A stretch of 57,930 bases of DNA from positions 1-57,930 of the IMG/VR virus record IMGVR_UViG_3300044949_002606; one strand, 5' to 3'. This DNA comes from a virus. A program made the position numbers and the translations under genes. The notes beneath the pieces were generated by a model. That model worked only from the letters and a program-made list of their open reading frames with translations. It had not been told where the DNA came from and did not search any database. Below are positions 24,368-32,296 of this stretch, piece by piece. How positions within the stretch are numbered: position 1 is the first letter of the stretch; every line of letters starts with the position of its first letter.

Positions 24368-24699
24368 ACCTGTGCCTCCACGGAGATGTACGCCGACGTC
24401 TGTCGGTCCCACTTCAAAACCTTCAACAGCCCGCCCGTCTTGCGCACAGCGATGCACGCCGCGGCCGCGATCAGCGACGGGTCGCCCACAGCGATGATGT
24501 GGTCGTCGGGACCGTAGTCCTTCATCTGTTCGCGCAACGCGGTCACCAATGGCGCGATGTGCAAGCGGTTGGCATTCGGGGGCAGCATCACGACCACCTC
24601 GCCGAAATTCTTGGCGTGATCGACGTTGATGGAAGGCACCCACAACTTGGTGGCGCCGTCGTACTTCGACGGCACCTGCGGAGCGTAGACTTTCGGCAC
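24364..24699 (-). CDS. Conserved small phage protein of unknown function
   Basis: A 111-residue protein. It holds INVDHAKNFGEVVVMLPPNA and DHIIAVGDPSLIAAAACIAV, giving an alternating strand-helix pattern. The pattern recurs in phages next to polymerase and helicase genes. A ribosome site AGAAAGGA lies upstream (24709-24718), part of the recurring leader motif described in the findings. This marks the start of a new cistron block after the helicase. Function unknown. Confidence 0.7.
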   Translation of the reverse strand: MPKVYAPQVPSKYDGATKLWVPSINVDHAKNFGEVVVMLPPNANRLHIAPLVTALREQMKDYGPDDHIIAVGDPSLIAAAACIAVRKTGGLLKVLKWDRQTSAYISVEAQV

Positions 24700-24734
24700 G
24701 GGACAGTTTCCTTTCTAGCGGTTCTGAGGACGAA

Positions 24735-26213
24735 TTATCCTTGCGTCGCCGCGACGCGGTCGCCCAGCACGAGTGCGGCGGTACGCTTCTTGCGGCGCAA
24801 ATTCTTGGTGATCTGTTCGTCGATCGTGTTCTCGGCGGCGATGTCGATGTACACGACGTTCTTCTTCGTGCCGATGCGGTGAGCGCGGTCTTCACTCTGC
24901 AGCCGCGTCTCGAGGTTGAAGTCGTTGCTGAAGTAAAACACCGTCTCCGCCGCGGTGAGCGTGAGTCCGATACCGCCGGACTGGGGCTGACCCACGAAGA
25001 CGCGCACATCACCGTTCTGAAACTGATCGACCGCAGCTTCACGGTTGTCGCGGCTCACCCCGCCGTGATACTGCACACACGGGATGCCCGCATCGGTGAG
25101 CGCATCCGAGATCGCGTCCAGCTCCTCGCGGAACCGCGCCCACACGATGAACTTGCCTTCCACGTCCTCGATCGCGTCGAGCAGCGTCTTGAGCCGTGGG
25201 TTGTCCGCGGAGATGTAGCGCACGCCCATCGGGGTGTTCACGTACCCGCTCGTGATCTGCTGCAACTTGATCAGCGCGGCCAACTCGCTGACGGGCAGCT
25301 CGGTGTTGTCGCCGAGCTCGATGCGGAGCTCGTCTTGCATCTTGTCGTAGGCGCGTTGTTGCTGTGCGTCGAGCTCGAACGTGATGGTCTTGTAGATCTT
25401 GTCGGGCAGGTCCAGGCAGTCTTTCTTCAACACGCGGAACGAATTCGGCTCGAGCAGTCGCTGCAGCTTGTCGAGGTTGCGCCACCGCGGCGAGCCGTCA
25501 GGGTTGCGGGCGATCACTTGCGCGTACGCCGCCTTGGGGTTGCGGCTGACCATGTTCTGGATCAGCGGATGCGTGTTGGGCAGCACGTCCGCGTACTCGG
25601 CCACGAACGCCCGGTAGCTCGTGGTGCCGAGCAAGCCACTTTCCAAGAACTCCATCTGCGCGAAGATGTCCACCGGCGAGTTCGTCACCGGGGTGCCGGA
25701 CGCGATGCGCGCGCCGACCGCCATGCGCCTGAGCCGCATGAGCGCCTTGGTGCGCGCGGCGTCCGGGTTCTTGATGCGGGAGCTCTCGTCCAGGATGATC
25801 AGCGCCTTGCCCGAGAGCAAGAACCGCTCGGCGCAGGCGCACCCCTTCTTGGTCACCAGCGCGTCGATGTTCATGGCCAGCACGCGCAATGGCGGCGGCA
25901 CGCCGGGCGGGCGCAGTTTAAACAGCTCTTCGAGCGCCCGCATGTGCCGCGCCCCGGCGCCCGAGCGCCACGCACGCGCGACGATGGTGCCTTCCATGTG
26001 CGCGGGGATCTCGCGCGTGACCCAGTTCAGGTGCACGCCGTTGGGCGCCACGACGAGCACGGAGTCGATGGAGCCCTTGGCGTACAGCCGCTCGGCGTCC
26101 GCGAGCAACGTCCAGGTCTTGCCTGTGCCTTGTTCCATGAACAGCGCATAGGTGCGGCGCCCGACCATGCGTTGGACGGCTTGCAGCTGGTGTTGCATGC
26201 CCTGCGTTTTCAT
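24735..26213 (-). CDS. SNF2-family DNA helicase/translocase
   Basis: A 492-residue superfamily 2 ATPase that moves along double-stranded DNA. Motif I is EQGTGKT (about residues 27-33), motif II is IILDESSRI (about 127-135), motif III is ASGTPVTN. The C-terminal lobe has QYHGGVSRDNREAAV, SGGIGLTLTAAE and SEDRAHRIGT (motifs IV-VI). ATG 26213 overlaps the stop of the upstream nuclease gene by four bases. Phages often pair this helicase with a VRR nuclease. It may clear protein from DNA or drive recombination during replication; that is inferred from the operon. Confidence 0.92.
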   Translation of the reverse strand: MKTQGMQHQLQAVQRMVGRRTYALFMEQGTGKTWTLLADAERLYAKGSIDSVLVVAPNGVHLNWVTREIPAHMEGTIVARAWRSGAGARHMRALEELFKLRPPGVPPPLRVLAMNIDALVTKKGCACAERFLLSGKALIILDESSRIKNPDAARTKALMRLRRMAVGARIASGTPVTNSPVDIFAQMEFLESGLLGTTSYRAFVAEYADVLPNTHPLIQNMVSRNPKAAYAQVIARNPDGSPRWRNLDKLQRLLEPNSFRVLKKDCLDLPDKIYKTITFELDAQQQRAYDKMQDELRIELGDNTELPVSELAALIKLQQITSGYVNTPMGVRYISADNPRLKTLLDAIEDVEGKFIVWARFREELDAISDALTDAGIPCVQYHGGVSRDNREAAVDQFQNGDVRVFVGQPQSGGIGLTLTAAETVFYFSNDFNLETRLQSEDRAHRIGTKKNVVYIDIAAENTIDEQITKNLRRKKRTAALVLGDRVAATQG

Positions 26214-26632
26214 CTTCGTTCTCCGAGTTGGATCAGCATGTCCACGAGCTGTTCGGCTCCGATGCACATCGCGGCGGCGCGGAACTGAGCTGTGTTGTAT
26301 TCGTTGACGTGGTCCGCGGTCGCGCCGTTGAATGTGAACACCTCGTCCGCCACCCCGACGACAATGAGCGACTGGCCGCCCCAATTGCGCCAGTTCAGGT
26401 GCCAGTTCTTCTGCACTCGGCTCAGCCCGCGGTCGCCCAGCACTCGGGTGGCGGGCCGGGCGGGCCAACCGTCAATTTGCTTGAGCTCGATGGGCATGAA
26501 GCTCCCGCCCACCAACGTGTCGAGGTCCGGGCGGCCGGCTCCGACGAGATTTTCGATGCGCTCGGTGTGCAGCCGCCCAGCGGCAACCTTGCGCAACCTA
26601 TCCCACAAGCGCTGTTCCGGTCTGCGACTCAC
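26210..26632 (-). CDS. VRR-type PD-(D/E)xK nuclease
   Basis: A 140-residue protein. The core motif is GAGRPDLDTL, then PIELKQ after a strand, followed by LSRVQKNWHLNWRNWGGQ. This is the VRR-NUC arrangement, where the Asp of RPD, the Glu and the Lys of IELKQ form the metal site. Start is GTG 26632, with CAGGAG seven bases before it. It overlaps the polymerase end by 35 bases and the helicase start by four. Family members act as stand-alone nucleases on structured DNA. Confidence 0.85.
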   Translation of the reverse strand: MSRRPEQRLWDRLRKVAAGRLHTERIENLVGAGRPDLDTLVGGSFMPIELKQIDGWPARPATRVLGDRGLSRVQKNWHLNWRNWGGQSLIVVGVADEVFTFNGATADHVNEYNTAQFRAAAMCIGAEQLVDMLIQLGERR

Positions 26633-29417
26633 TGAGCGACTCCTGACGGTTGAGGACCTTGATGCGTTCGACCTTGATCATGCCGAAGCCCGGGATCTTG
26701 CGCCCACGCACCAGCAGCACGTCCTCCTCCGCCAGCAGCCTCTCCATCGCCACGCGCCCGAGCGGCTCGTACTTGAAGCGGTCGATGCGGCAGATGATCG
26801 GGATGCCGGTGTCGTCCTTGAGGAAGAGATCGGTGAAGAGCGTCTGCCCCGTGAGCCGGCGCCCGTCGCGCCGCGCGACGCGCACGGTCTCGTTCTCGTC
26901 GCGCAACTCCTTCTTCGCGATCTTGCCGATGAACAGCACGTCGCCCTGGTCGGGCAAGCGGTCCGCCGTGCACACCACCGATCCCGCCCGGCACCCGTGC
27001 GCCACGGGGTCCGCATAGAGCGCGGCGTACGTGCGCCCAATGGGGTAGAGGTCGGAGAACTTGACCGCCGCCGCCGCGATGCGGGCGCGGAGCTTGTTGT
27101 CCGTGCGCCCGAGCCGGCGCGCTTCCACCGCGGCCACAGCCTTCGCGGGGCCGAAACCCACCAAGTTCATGAACCCGCCCACGAGCTTGCCGTCCTGCAC
27201 GGACCAGTTGATGTCGGAGAGCTCGGGGTCGAACGCGACGTAGCCCACCCCTTCCGCCACCATCTCGCGCAGGATCTCGGTGGCTTGGTCGTCGTCCTTG
27301 GCGGAGCGCAAGCACGCCGCCGCGTATTCGAGCGGGTAGTACGCCTTCATCCACGCGCACCAGTAGCTGATCACCGCGTACGCGCACGTGTGACTCTTGT
27401 TCATGCCCCACGCGCCGAAGTTGCAGATCTCGTTCCAGATGTCGTGCGCGGTGCGGTCGTCGATGCCGTCCTGCGCGGCACCGGCGATGAACTTGGCGCC
27501 TTGCTGGTCGAAGTATTCCTTGCCCTTGCGGCCCGACATCGCCTTGCGGATCACGGTGGTTTCGTCCCAGGAGAACTTGCCGATGTCGCGCACGATGCGC
27601 ATCACCTGTTCCTGATACAGCACCACCCCATACGTGTCCGCCAACAACTCCTCCAGCGCGGGGTGCGTGTACGTGACGGGCTCGGAGCCGGCCTTGCGGG
27701 CGATGTACTTGCCCGTGGCGCCGCCGCCCAGCGGCCCCGGGCGGGCCAGCGCGGTGAGGTGGTCCACGGTGCGGAAACTGTCCACGTGCACCTGCGCGGA
27801 GATGGTGCGCTGGCTCTGGCCTTCGAATTGGAAGACGCCCGTGTACTTGCGCTGGTTGAAGACGTCGAGCACCTGCGGGTCGTCGAGCTTCAGCCCATAC
27901 AACGTCTCCGCCGTCACCACGCCGCTGTCCTCGATCACGCCCAGCGTCCGCAGCCCGAGCGCGTCTATCTTGAGCAGGTTCAGGTACTCGCTGTCGGGCT
28001 TGTCGATCTGCGCCACGCCGTCGGCGCCCACGGTGCAGTATTCGTCCACGGGCACGTTGCAGACGATGACGCCCGCGGCGTGCACGCCGGTGTGCCACGC
28101 GTGGTTCTCCACCTCGCTCATCACCGCCGCCTTGGGCCACCGGCTCATGAACGCGCGCCCGATCTCGGTGTTGCTGAGCGTGTCCTCCAACCCCTTGCCG
28201 TAGCGGCTGTCGCCCGACGAATACTCGATCAGCACGTTCAGCAGCTGGAACCGCTCCTTGTCGGGGATGCCGAACCGCTTGCACACCTCGGCCATCACGG
28301 AGCGCGGCTTCAGCGTGTTCACGTTGCCGATGCGCGCCACGCAGCTGCGCCCGTACTTGTTGGCCAAGTACTCGAAGCACTCGTCGCGCTTCACGTCGCT
28401 GAAGTCGATGTCGATGTCGGGCAAGTCCTTGCGCGTCAGGTCAATGAACCGCTCGAACAACAACCCGTGCGGGATGGGGTCGACTTCGGTGATGCCGAGC
28501 AGGTAGCACAACAACGACCCCGCCGACGAGCCGCGCCCGGGGCCGACGAGCATGCGCTGCTTGGCCCAAGCGATCAGGTCGGCCACGACGATGAAGTAGC
28601 TTTCGAACGCTTTGGCTTCGATGGCGGAGAGCTCGCGCTGCAACCGATCCTCGTACTCCCGCGGCCACGCCGGCAAGTGCCCGAGCGCCAACCTCCGCTG
28701 CCGCCCCTCCTCGGCCAGCGCGCGCAAGTCGCCGGGCACACGAATGATCGGCGCGGTGCGCAACGTCCCGGCGCATCGCTCGGCAACCTCGTGAGTGTTG
28801 CGCACAGCCTGCGCCCACTCCGCGTCGCTCAACCCGCGGATCGCGCGGCGCAACTCCTGCTCGCTCAACAAGTGCTGCGGCGTCGCCGCCTCGCGCACCC
28901 CGATCGCCAGCGCCGCAGTCGCGTCCGCCGCGGCGGGGAAGCTGTTGGAGGAGGTGAGCACGAGCGGCTTGCCGGTGCGGCGGTGCAGCATGATCGCCGC
29001 GCGCTGCGCCACGAGCGACGCCGGGTTGAGGTCGACGTAATCGAACAACTCCGGGTCCGTCAACGCCTCCCCCGCGAACCGCAACACGCCAGAGCTCTCG
29101 CGCAACAAACGCACGGCGTCCGCGTCTGGGCGCCGCAGCGCCGTGCTGAACTTGTAGAACCCGCGCACGTCCTCAGCGAGCGCCCACGCCTGTGGCTTGC
29201 GCCCGTCGGGTAGGGGTACGGTGAGCTCGGTGCCGAATAAAGGCTTAAATCCTGCGTTTGCTGCAGCCTTTGCCCACCGGACATGCCCCCACGTGCCGCC
29301 GTCCACGATCCCCGCGGCCGGGGCTTCCAAAGCTCGCACCGCGGCCGCCGCCCGCGGCACCGGCCCGAACGCCTGCCGGAAGCTGAACTCCGTGCGGCAA
29401 CGCAGCTGCGGCAACAT
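26598..29417 (-). CDS. dnaE: C-family replicative DNA polymerase (DnaE-type alpha subunit)
   Basis: A 939-residue polymerase, shorter than cellular DnaE (about 1160). Signature motifs are GPGRGSSAGSLL (about 293-304), PDIDIDF (about 333-339, two catalytic Asp) and LLKIDALGLRTL (third Asp near 485). A PHP domain lies at the N terminus, but its metal-binding His residues look lost: LRCRTEFS stands where LHxHSEYS is usual, and IVDGGTWG where a DHG is usual. Proofreading is therefore likely supplied by the DnaQ-type exonuclease encoded just upstream, whose stop overlaps this ATG (TGATG). Probably the phage's own replicase. Confidence 0.95.
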   Translation of the reverse strand: MLPQLRCRTEFSFRQAFGPVPRAAAAVRALEAPAAGIVDGGTWGHVRWAKAAANAGFKPLFGTELTVPLPDGRKPQAWALAEDVRGFYKFSTALRRPDADAVRLLRESSGVLRFAGEALTDPELFDYVDLNPASLVAQRAAIMLHRRTGKPLVLTSSNSFPAAADATAALAIGVREAATPQHLLSEQELRRAIRGLSDAEWAQAVRNTHEVAERCAGTLRTAPIIRVPGDLRALAEEGRQRRLALGHLPAWPREYEDRLQRELSAIEAKAFESYFIVVADLIAWAKQRMLVGPGRGSSAGSLLCYLLGITEVDPIPHGLLFERFIDLTRKDLPDIDIDFSDVKRDECFEYLANKYGRSCVARIGNVNTLKPRSVMAEVCKRFGIPDKERFQLLNVLIEYSSGDSRYGKGLEDTLSNTEIGRAFMSRWPKAAVMSEVENHAWHTGVHAAGVIVCNVPVDEYCTVGADGVAQIDKPDSEYLNLLKIDALGLRTLGVIEDSGVVTAETLYGLKLDDPQVLDVFNQRKYTGVFQFEGQSQRTISAQVHVDSFRTVDHLTALARPGPLGGGATGKYIARKAGSEPVTYTHPALEELLADTYGVVLYQEQVMRIVRDIGKFSWDETTVIRKAMSGRKGKEYFDQQGAKFIAGAAQDGIDDRTAHDIWNEICNFGAWGMNKSHTCAYAVISYWCAWMKAYYPLEYAAACLRSAKDDDQATEILREMVAEGVGYVAFDPELSDINWSVQDGKLVGGFMNLVGFGPAKAVAAVEARRLGRTDNKLRARIAAAAVKFSDLYPIGRTYAALYADPVAHGCRAGSVVCTADRLPDQGDVLFIGKIAKKELRDENETVRVARRDGRRLTGQTLFTDLFLKDDTGIPIICRIDRFKYEPLGRVAMERLLAEEDVLLVRGRKIPGFGMIKVERIKVLNRQESLSESQTGTALVG

Positions 29418-29992
29418 CACACTTGCTCCTCTTCAACAGTTTCCAGCGCCAGCTCGTGCAGCCCCAGCGCCACCACGACTTCCACCAGCGCCAGCACGTC
29501 GTCGAGCGCCCGGTGCGTCTGCGGCAGTGGTCGGCCCAGCGTGTGTTCGTACAACTCGGTGAGCTTCGGGTTGCGGCCCCAGGCGCCGCGGTGCAGCCCG
29601 ACGGTGCAGAACTCTGCGGCGGGCCAGGGGAACTCCACCGCACCGCACCGCGCCAAGTCGTAGTGCAGCAGCGCCTTGTCGAACGGCAAGTTGTGCGCGA
29701 ACACGGCGCGCGCTTGCCCGAAGATGTGCCGCAGCTGAGGCAAGCACTCTCCGAACGGCGGCGCCCCGACCAAGTCGGCGTTGGTGATGCCGGTGATCTT
29801 GGTGATCTCGGCGGACACCTCCTCGCCGGGGTGCACGAGCTGGCTGAGCGTTTCGACCACCTGCCCGCGACGGTCGACGAGCGCCGCGCCGAGCTCAATG
29901 ATCTTGGGTTGCTTGGCGAGCGGGGCGTCCGGGTGCAGCGTGAGGCCCGTGGTCTCCGTGTCGAAAACAACGATGAGCGGCTCGGCGTTCAC
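29417..29992 (-). CDS. dnaQ: DnaQ-like 3'-5' exonuclease (proofreading subunit)
   Basis: A 191-residue DEDDh exonuclease. Exo I is VVFDTETTGL (D11, E13), Exo II is AHNLPFDKALL (D105), Exo III is HRALDDV (H160, D165). These four acidic residues and the His bind two metals and remove mismatched bases. The gene directly precedes the polymerase with overlapping stop and start codons, a strong sign of a paired polymerase and proofreader. No clamp-binding or theta-like tail is obvious. It begins at ATG 29992, overlapping the stop of the gene upstream by four bases. Confidence 0.95.
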   Translation of the reverse strand: MNAEPLIVVFDTETTGLTLHPDAPLAKQPKIIELGAALVDRRGQVVETLSQLVHPGEEVSAEITKITGITNADLVGAPPFGECLPQLRHIFGQARAVFAHNLPFDKALLHYDLARCGAVEFPWPAAEFCTVGLHRGAWGRNPKLTELYEHTLGRPLPQTHRALDDVLALVEVVVALGLHELALETVEEEQV

Positions 29993-30471
29993 TGGTCGGC
30001 CTTTTCGCGCCGGACAATGAACTTCAAATCAACCCCGAGCACGTCGCGCGTGTCGAAGATCACGTACTGGTACTTGCGACCGTTGCCGACCAGGAACGGG
30101 TTGGTGTGGCTCTCCGTGAACACCTCCTGGGCCACGCGGATGTCCAGGTCAGCGAACTTGCGGCGGAAGGCGTCCAGCTCCTCCGCGGTGCAATGCATGC
30201 CGAGGTGCGACACGCTCGGCACCCGCGCGGCCATCCAGTTGCGCCCCGCCGTGTAGTGCAGCACCTCGAGCTCGAGCGGCTTGCCTTCCGGGCGAGTGTT
30301 CTCGTAGTTGAACGCGAGGTCGGCGACGTTCTTGCCGCCGTGACCCCACACCGTGCCCGCGGCCACGACCGTATCCGTGGTCCAGGCCTTGAGCCCCAGC
30401 TCGGCGAGCAGCGCCCGGGCGCGCTCGGGGTTGGGTGGGCAGAGGGCGATTTGTTCGATGAAGAATTGCAT
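29989..30471 (-). CDS. VOC/glyoxalase-fold protein of unknown substrate
   Basis: A 160-residue protein with the beta-alpha-beta-beta-beta layout of the vicinal oxygen chelate fold. It has MQFFIEQIALCPPNPERARA at the N terminus. The second half reads PLELEVLHYTAGRNWM, VSHLGMHCTAEELDAF and a final YQYVIFDTRDVLGVDLKFI. Possible metal ligands are E in LELEVLHY, H in VSHLGMHC and the D/E residues of the last strand. It sits between an SDR gene and the polymerase exonuclease. VOC proteins include glyoxalases, dioxygenases and resistance proteins, so no reaction is assigned. Confidence 0.65.
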   Translation of the reverse strand: MQFFIEQIALCPPNPERARALLAELGLKAWTTDTVVAAGTVWGHGGKNVADLAFNYENTRPEGKPLELEVLHYTAGRNWMAARVPSVSHLGMHCTAEELDAFRRKFADLDIRVAQEVFTESHTNPFLVGNGRKYQYVIFDTRDVLGVDLKFIVRREKADQ

Positions 30472-30475
30472 GGCG

Positions 30476-31156
30476 TCAGGCTCCGTAGGGAAGGATGCAC
30501 CCGGTGAGGAATTTGTGCCGGGGCTTGGTTGAGAGAAGGTGGGCGACGAAGTCAGCGAGCTGTGCGGGGTCGGTCTCCTCGCCCGCGAGCAGCGCGTTGA
30601 GCTGGTACTGCGCGGCGTACTCCCGGGTCCAGCCGCGCAGCGCGACGACTTGGTCCTCGATGTCCCGCGACATCTCGGTGCCGCGCAGCTTGTTGGGGCT
30701 GATGCCGAAGACGGTGATGCCGTGCTTCTTGGTGAGCTCGCGCGCCAGCTGCAACGTCATGATGTGCGCCGCGCCCTTGCTGGCGTTGTAGGCGAGAGAG
30801 GTCGTCATCGGCATGTGCGCCGCGTTGCTCACGATGTTGAGGATGGTGCCGCGGGACTTGATCAACTCGGGCAGCGCCCACTGGGCCATGCGGTAGATGC
30901 CCTTTGCGTTCACGTCCATCACCTCGTCCCACACGTCCTGCTCCAGGTCCTCCAGCCACGCGGTCTTGTTGATCCCGGCGCAGTTCACCAGGATGTCCAG
31001 CTTCTCCGGCGGCGGCCCGTAAGTCGTGGCCGGGAAGCGCACGTCGTGCCCCTTCTTGCGGTCGAAGTCGAACACCTCGTGCCCCGCGATGCGCAACTCG
31101 TACGCGATGGCCGCGCCCAACCCGGCGCCCGACCCTGTCACCAATATCTTGCTCAC
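30476..31156 (-). CDS. Short-chain dehydrogenase/reductase (SDR)
   Basis: A 226-residue Rossmann-fold oxidoreductase. The cofactor loop is TGSGAGLG (residues 7-14), followed by VNCAGIN (57-63). The catalytic tetrad is complete: N83, S110 (NIVSNA), Y123 and K127 (YNASK). Around residue 31 the FDFDRKKG strand end could favour either NAD or NADP. Start is GTG 31156 with AGGAG upstream and a four-base overlap with the DUF6378 gene. Phage SDRs are uncommon; the substrate could be a sugar or a nucleotide derivative, which is speculation. Confidence 0.88.
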   Translation of the reverse strand: MSKILVTGSGAGLGAAIAYELRIAGHEVFDFDRKKGHDVRFPATTYGPPPEKLDILVNCAGINKTAWLEDLEQDVWDEVMDVNAKGIYRMAQWALPELIKSRGTILNIVSNAAHMPMTTSLAYNASKGAAHIMTLQLARELTKKHGITVFGISPNKLRGTEMSRDIEDQVVALRGWTREYAAQYQLNALLAGEETDPAQLADFVAHLLSTKPRHKFLTGCILPYGA

Positions 31157-31446
31157 TGTGAGTTCTCCTGCTTGTTGAGATTGATGGCTTCACACATGGC
31201 GCAGTACACACCGGCGTCGTGGATGGAGTCCACGTGCTGCAAGCCGCTGATCGCGTACCGGCTCAGCTTCACGAGGATCAGCTCGAACAGATGGAATTGG
31301 TCCGAGTGCAACAGCTCTGGCGGCGCCCCTTTGGGGAACAAGACCGCCATCATCCGTCCGACCATCTTGAAGTTGTCGCCGTACACCGCGTTGCGCTCAC
31401 GGAACGTGGCGGCCATGCCGTCGAGGATGTCTGCCGCGGTGTTCAT
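31153..31446 (-). CDS. DUF6378 domain protein
   Basis: A 97-residue protein. It reads ILDGMAATFRERNAVYGDNF, then LHSDQFHLFELILVKLSRYA and HVDSIHDAGVYCAMCEAI. I recognise this as DUF6378, a small helical phage family often encoded with thymidylate synthase and other nucleotide genes. A relation to MazG-like nucleotide pyrophosphatases is possible from the acidic helix pattern but is not shown. ATG 31446 overlaps the upstream stop (ATGA), which decides the start over an earlier in-frame opening. Confidence 0.78.
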   Translation of the reverse strand: MNTAADILDGMAATFRERNAVYGDNFKMVGRMMAVLFPKGAPPELLHSDQFHLFELILVKLSRYAISGLQHVDSIHDAGVYCAMCEAINLNKQENSQ

Positions 31447-31934
31447 GCTGCGCTCGCTGTGGTTGTGGTGGGCGGGGTGTACGCGCACACGTTGTGCACG
31501 GCGCGCACCTCAGAGTGGATGCCGTGCTTCAGGTACATCTCCACCACATCGGGCCGGTCGTCGTACGCCGCAGTGATTGAACCCCAGCGCACGCCGTAGA
31601 CTTCCGGCAGCCAGTGCAACATGTGGCGCTTCAGCTCGAGCGACGAGCGATGGTCGTTGTTGTTGCGCATGATGAGGTGCTGGAACGGCACCTTGCGCCG
31701 CCGCAGCCACTCCTCGGTGATGGGCCGGTACTGCACGGGGCGCGCGGTGAACACGAGGATGAGGCTGCCCTTGGAGTCCTGCAGAATTTCCTCGTTGCGC
31801 AGCTCGTCGAAGCCGCTCAGCGAGTGGTAGTCGTGGTAGCGCTCCATGGGGTTGGCCTTCTGCCAGTTTATCCGCGGAATGCGCCAAGCGTCATCGGCGA
31901 TGCAGTTGTCGAGGTCGACTATGACGTGGTTCAT
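31443..31934 (-). CDS. HAD-superfamily phosphatase
   Basis: A 163-residue protein. The HAD nucleophile motif is VDLDNCIADD (D7 and D9), motif II is LVFTARPVQYRP, and the last acidic motif is AAYDDRPDVVEMY. The layout matches phage 5'-nucleotidase or polynucleotide 3'-phosphatase (PNK C-terminal) domains. Its place next to ThyX and endonuclease V suggests nucleotide salvage or DNA-end repair. ATG 31934 overlaps the upstream stop by four bases, and the leader TCCTTTCTAAG element (31945) is also present just upstream. Confidence 0.82.
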   Translation of the reverse strand: MNHVIVDLDNCIADDAWRIPRINWQKANPMERYHDYHSLSGFDELRNEEILQDSKGSLILVFTARPVQYRPITEEWLRRRKVPFQHLIMRNNNDHRSSLELKRHMLHWLPEVYGVRWGSITAAYDDRPDVVEMYLKHGIHSEVRAVHNVCAYTPPTTTTASAA

Positions 31935-32296
31935 GATGCAGTTGTCCTTTCTAAGATGCGTTGGCGGTTGATGGCGAGGGCGGCGGCGGTGGGCTCCCAG
32001 TCTTGGAACCAATCCGTGCCGACCTCGACCATCGGCGGGTAGGCGTAGCTGGGCTTGTACCCGCGGCGCAGCATCTCCTCCTTGAGCCGGAAGAACCGCC
32101 GTGAGCAGTAGCCCAGCCGCGAGTAGAAGAACTTAACGTGCCCAGCGCCCAACGTATACTGCGTAGGCGCCACGAGCGCGGCGCGCTTGGGGTAAGCCCT
32201 GTCCGCCAGCGCGAAAACGCGCGGCAGCTCGCGGTACTCGGCCAGCAGGTGCTGCCGCGAGAGCTCTTCGGGAGGGACGCAGTTGATGCGGGTCAT
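31931..32296 (-). CDS. denV: Pyrimidine dimer DNA glycosylase (T4 endonuclease V family)
   Basis: A 121-residue protein aligning closely with T4 endonuclease V: MTRIN at the start, QHLLAEYRELPRVF (residues 15-28) and YTLGAGHVKFFY. The N-terminal Thr that forms the Schiff base (residue 2) and the catalytic Glu (E23) are both conserved. The last 15-20 residues of the T4 enzyme, which help contact DNA, are missing. The enzyme excises UV-induced cyclobutane pyrimidine dimers. ATG 32296 overlaps the ThyX stop by four bases. Confidence 0.93.
   Translation of the reverse strand: MTRINCVPPEELSRQHLLAEYRELPRVFALADRAYPKRAALVAPTQYTLGAGHVKFFYSRLGYCSRRFFRLKEEMLRRGYKPSYAYPPMVEVGTDWFQDWEPTAAALAINRQRILERTTAS

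Noticed and set aside
26292-29213. 973-codon open frame opposite the DNA polymerase
   Set aside because: The translation is low-complexity Arg/His/Val-rich and lacks known motifs. The polymerase on the minus strand has all catalytic motifs.
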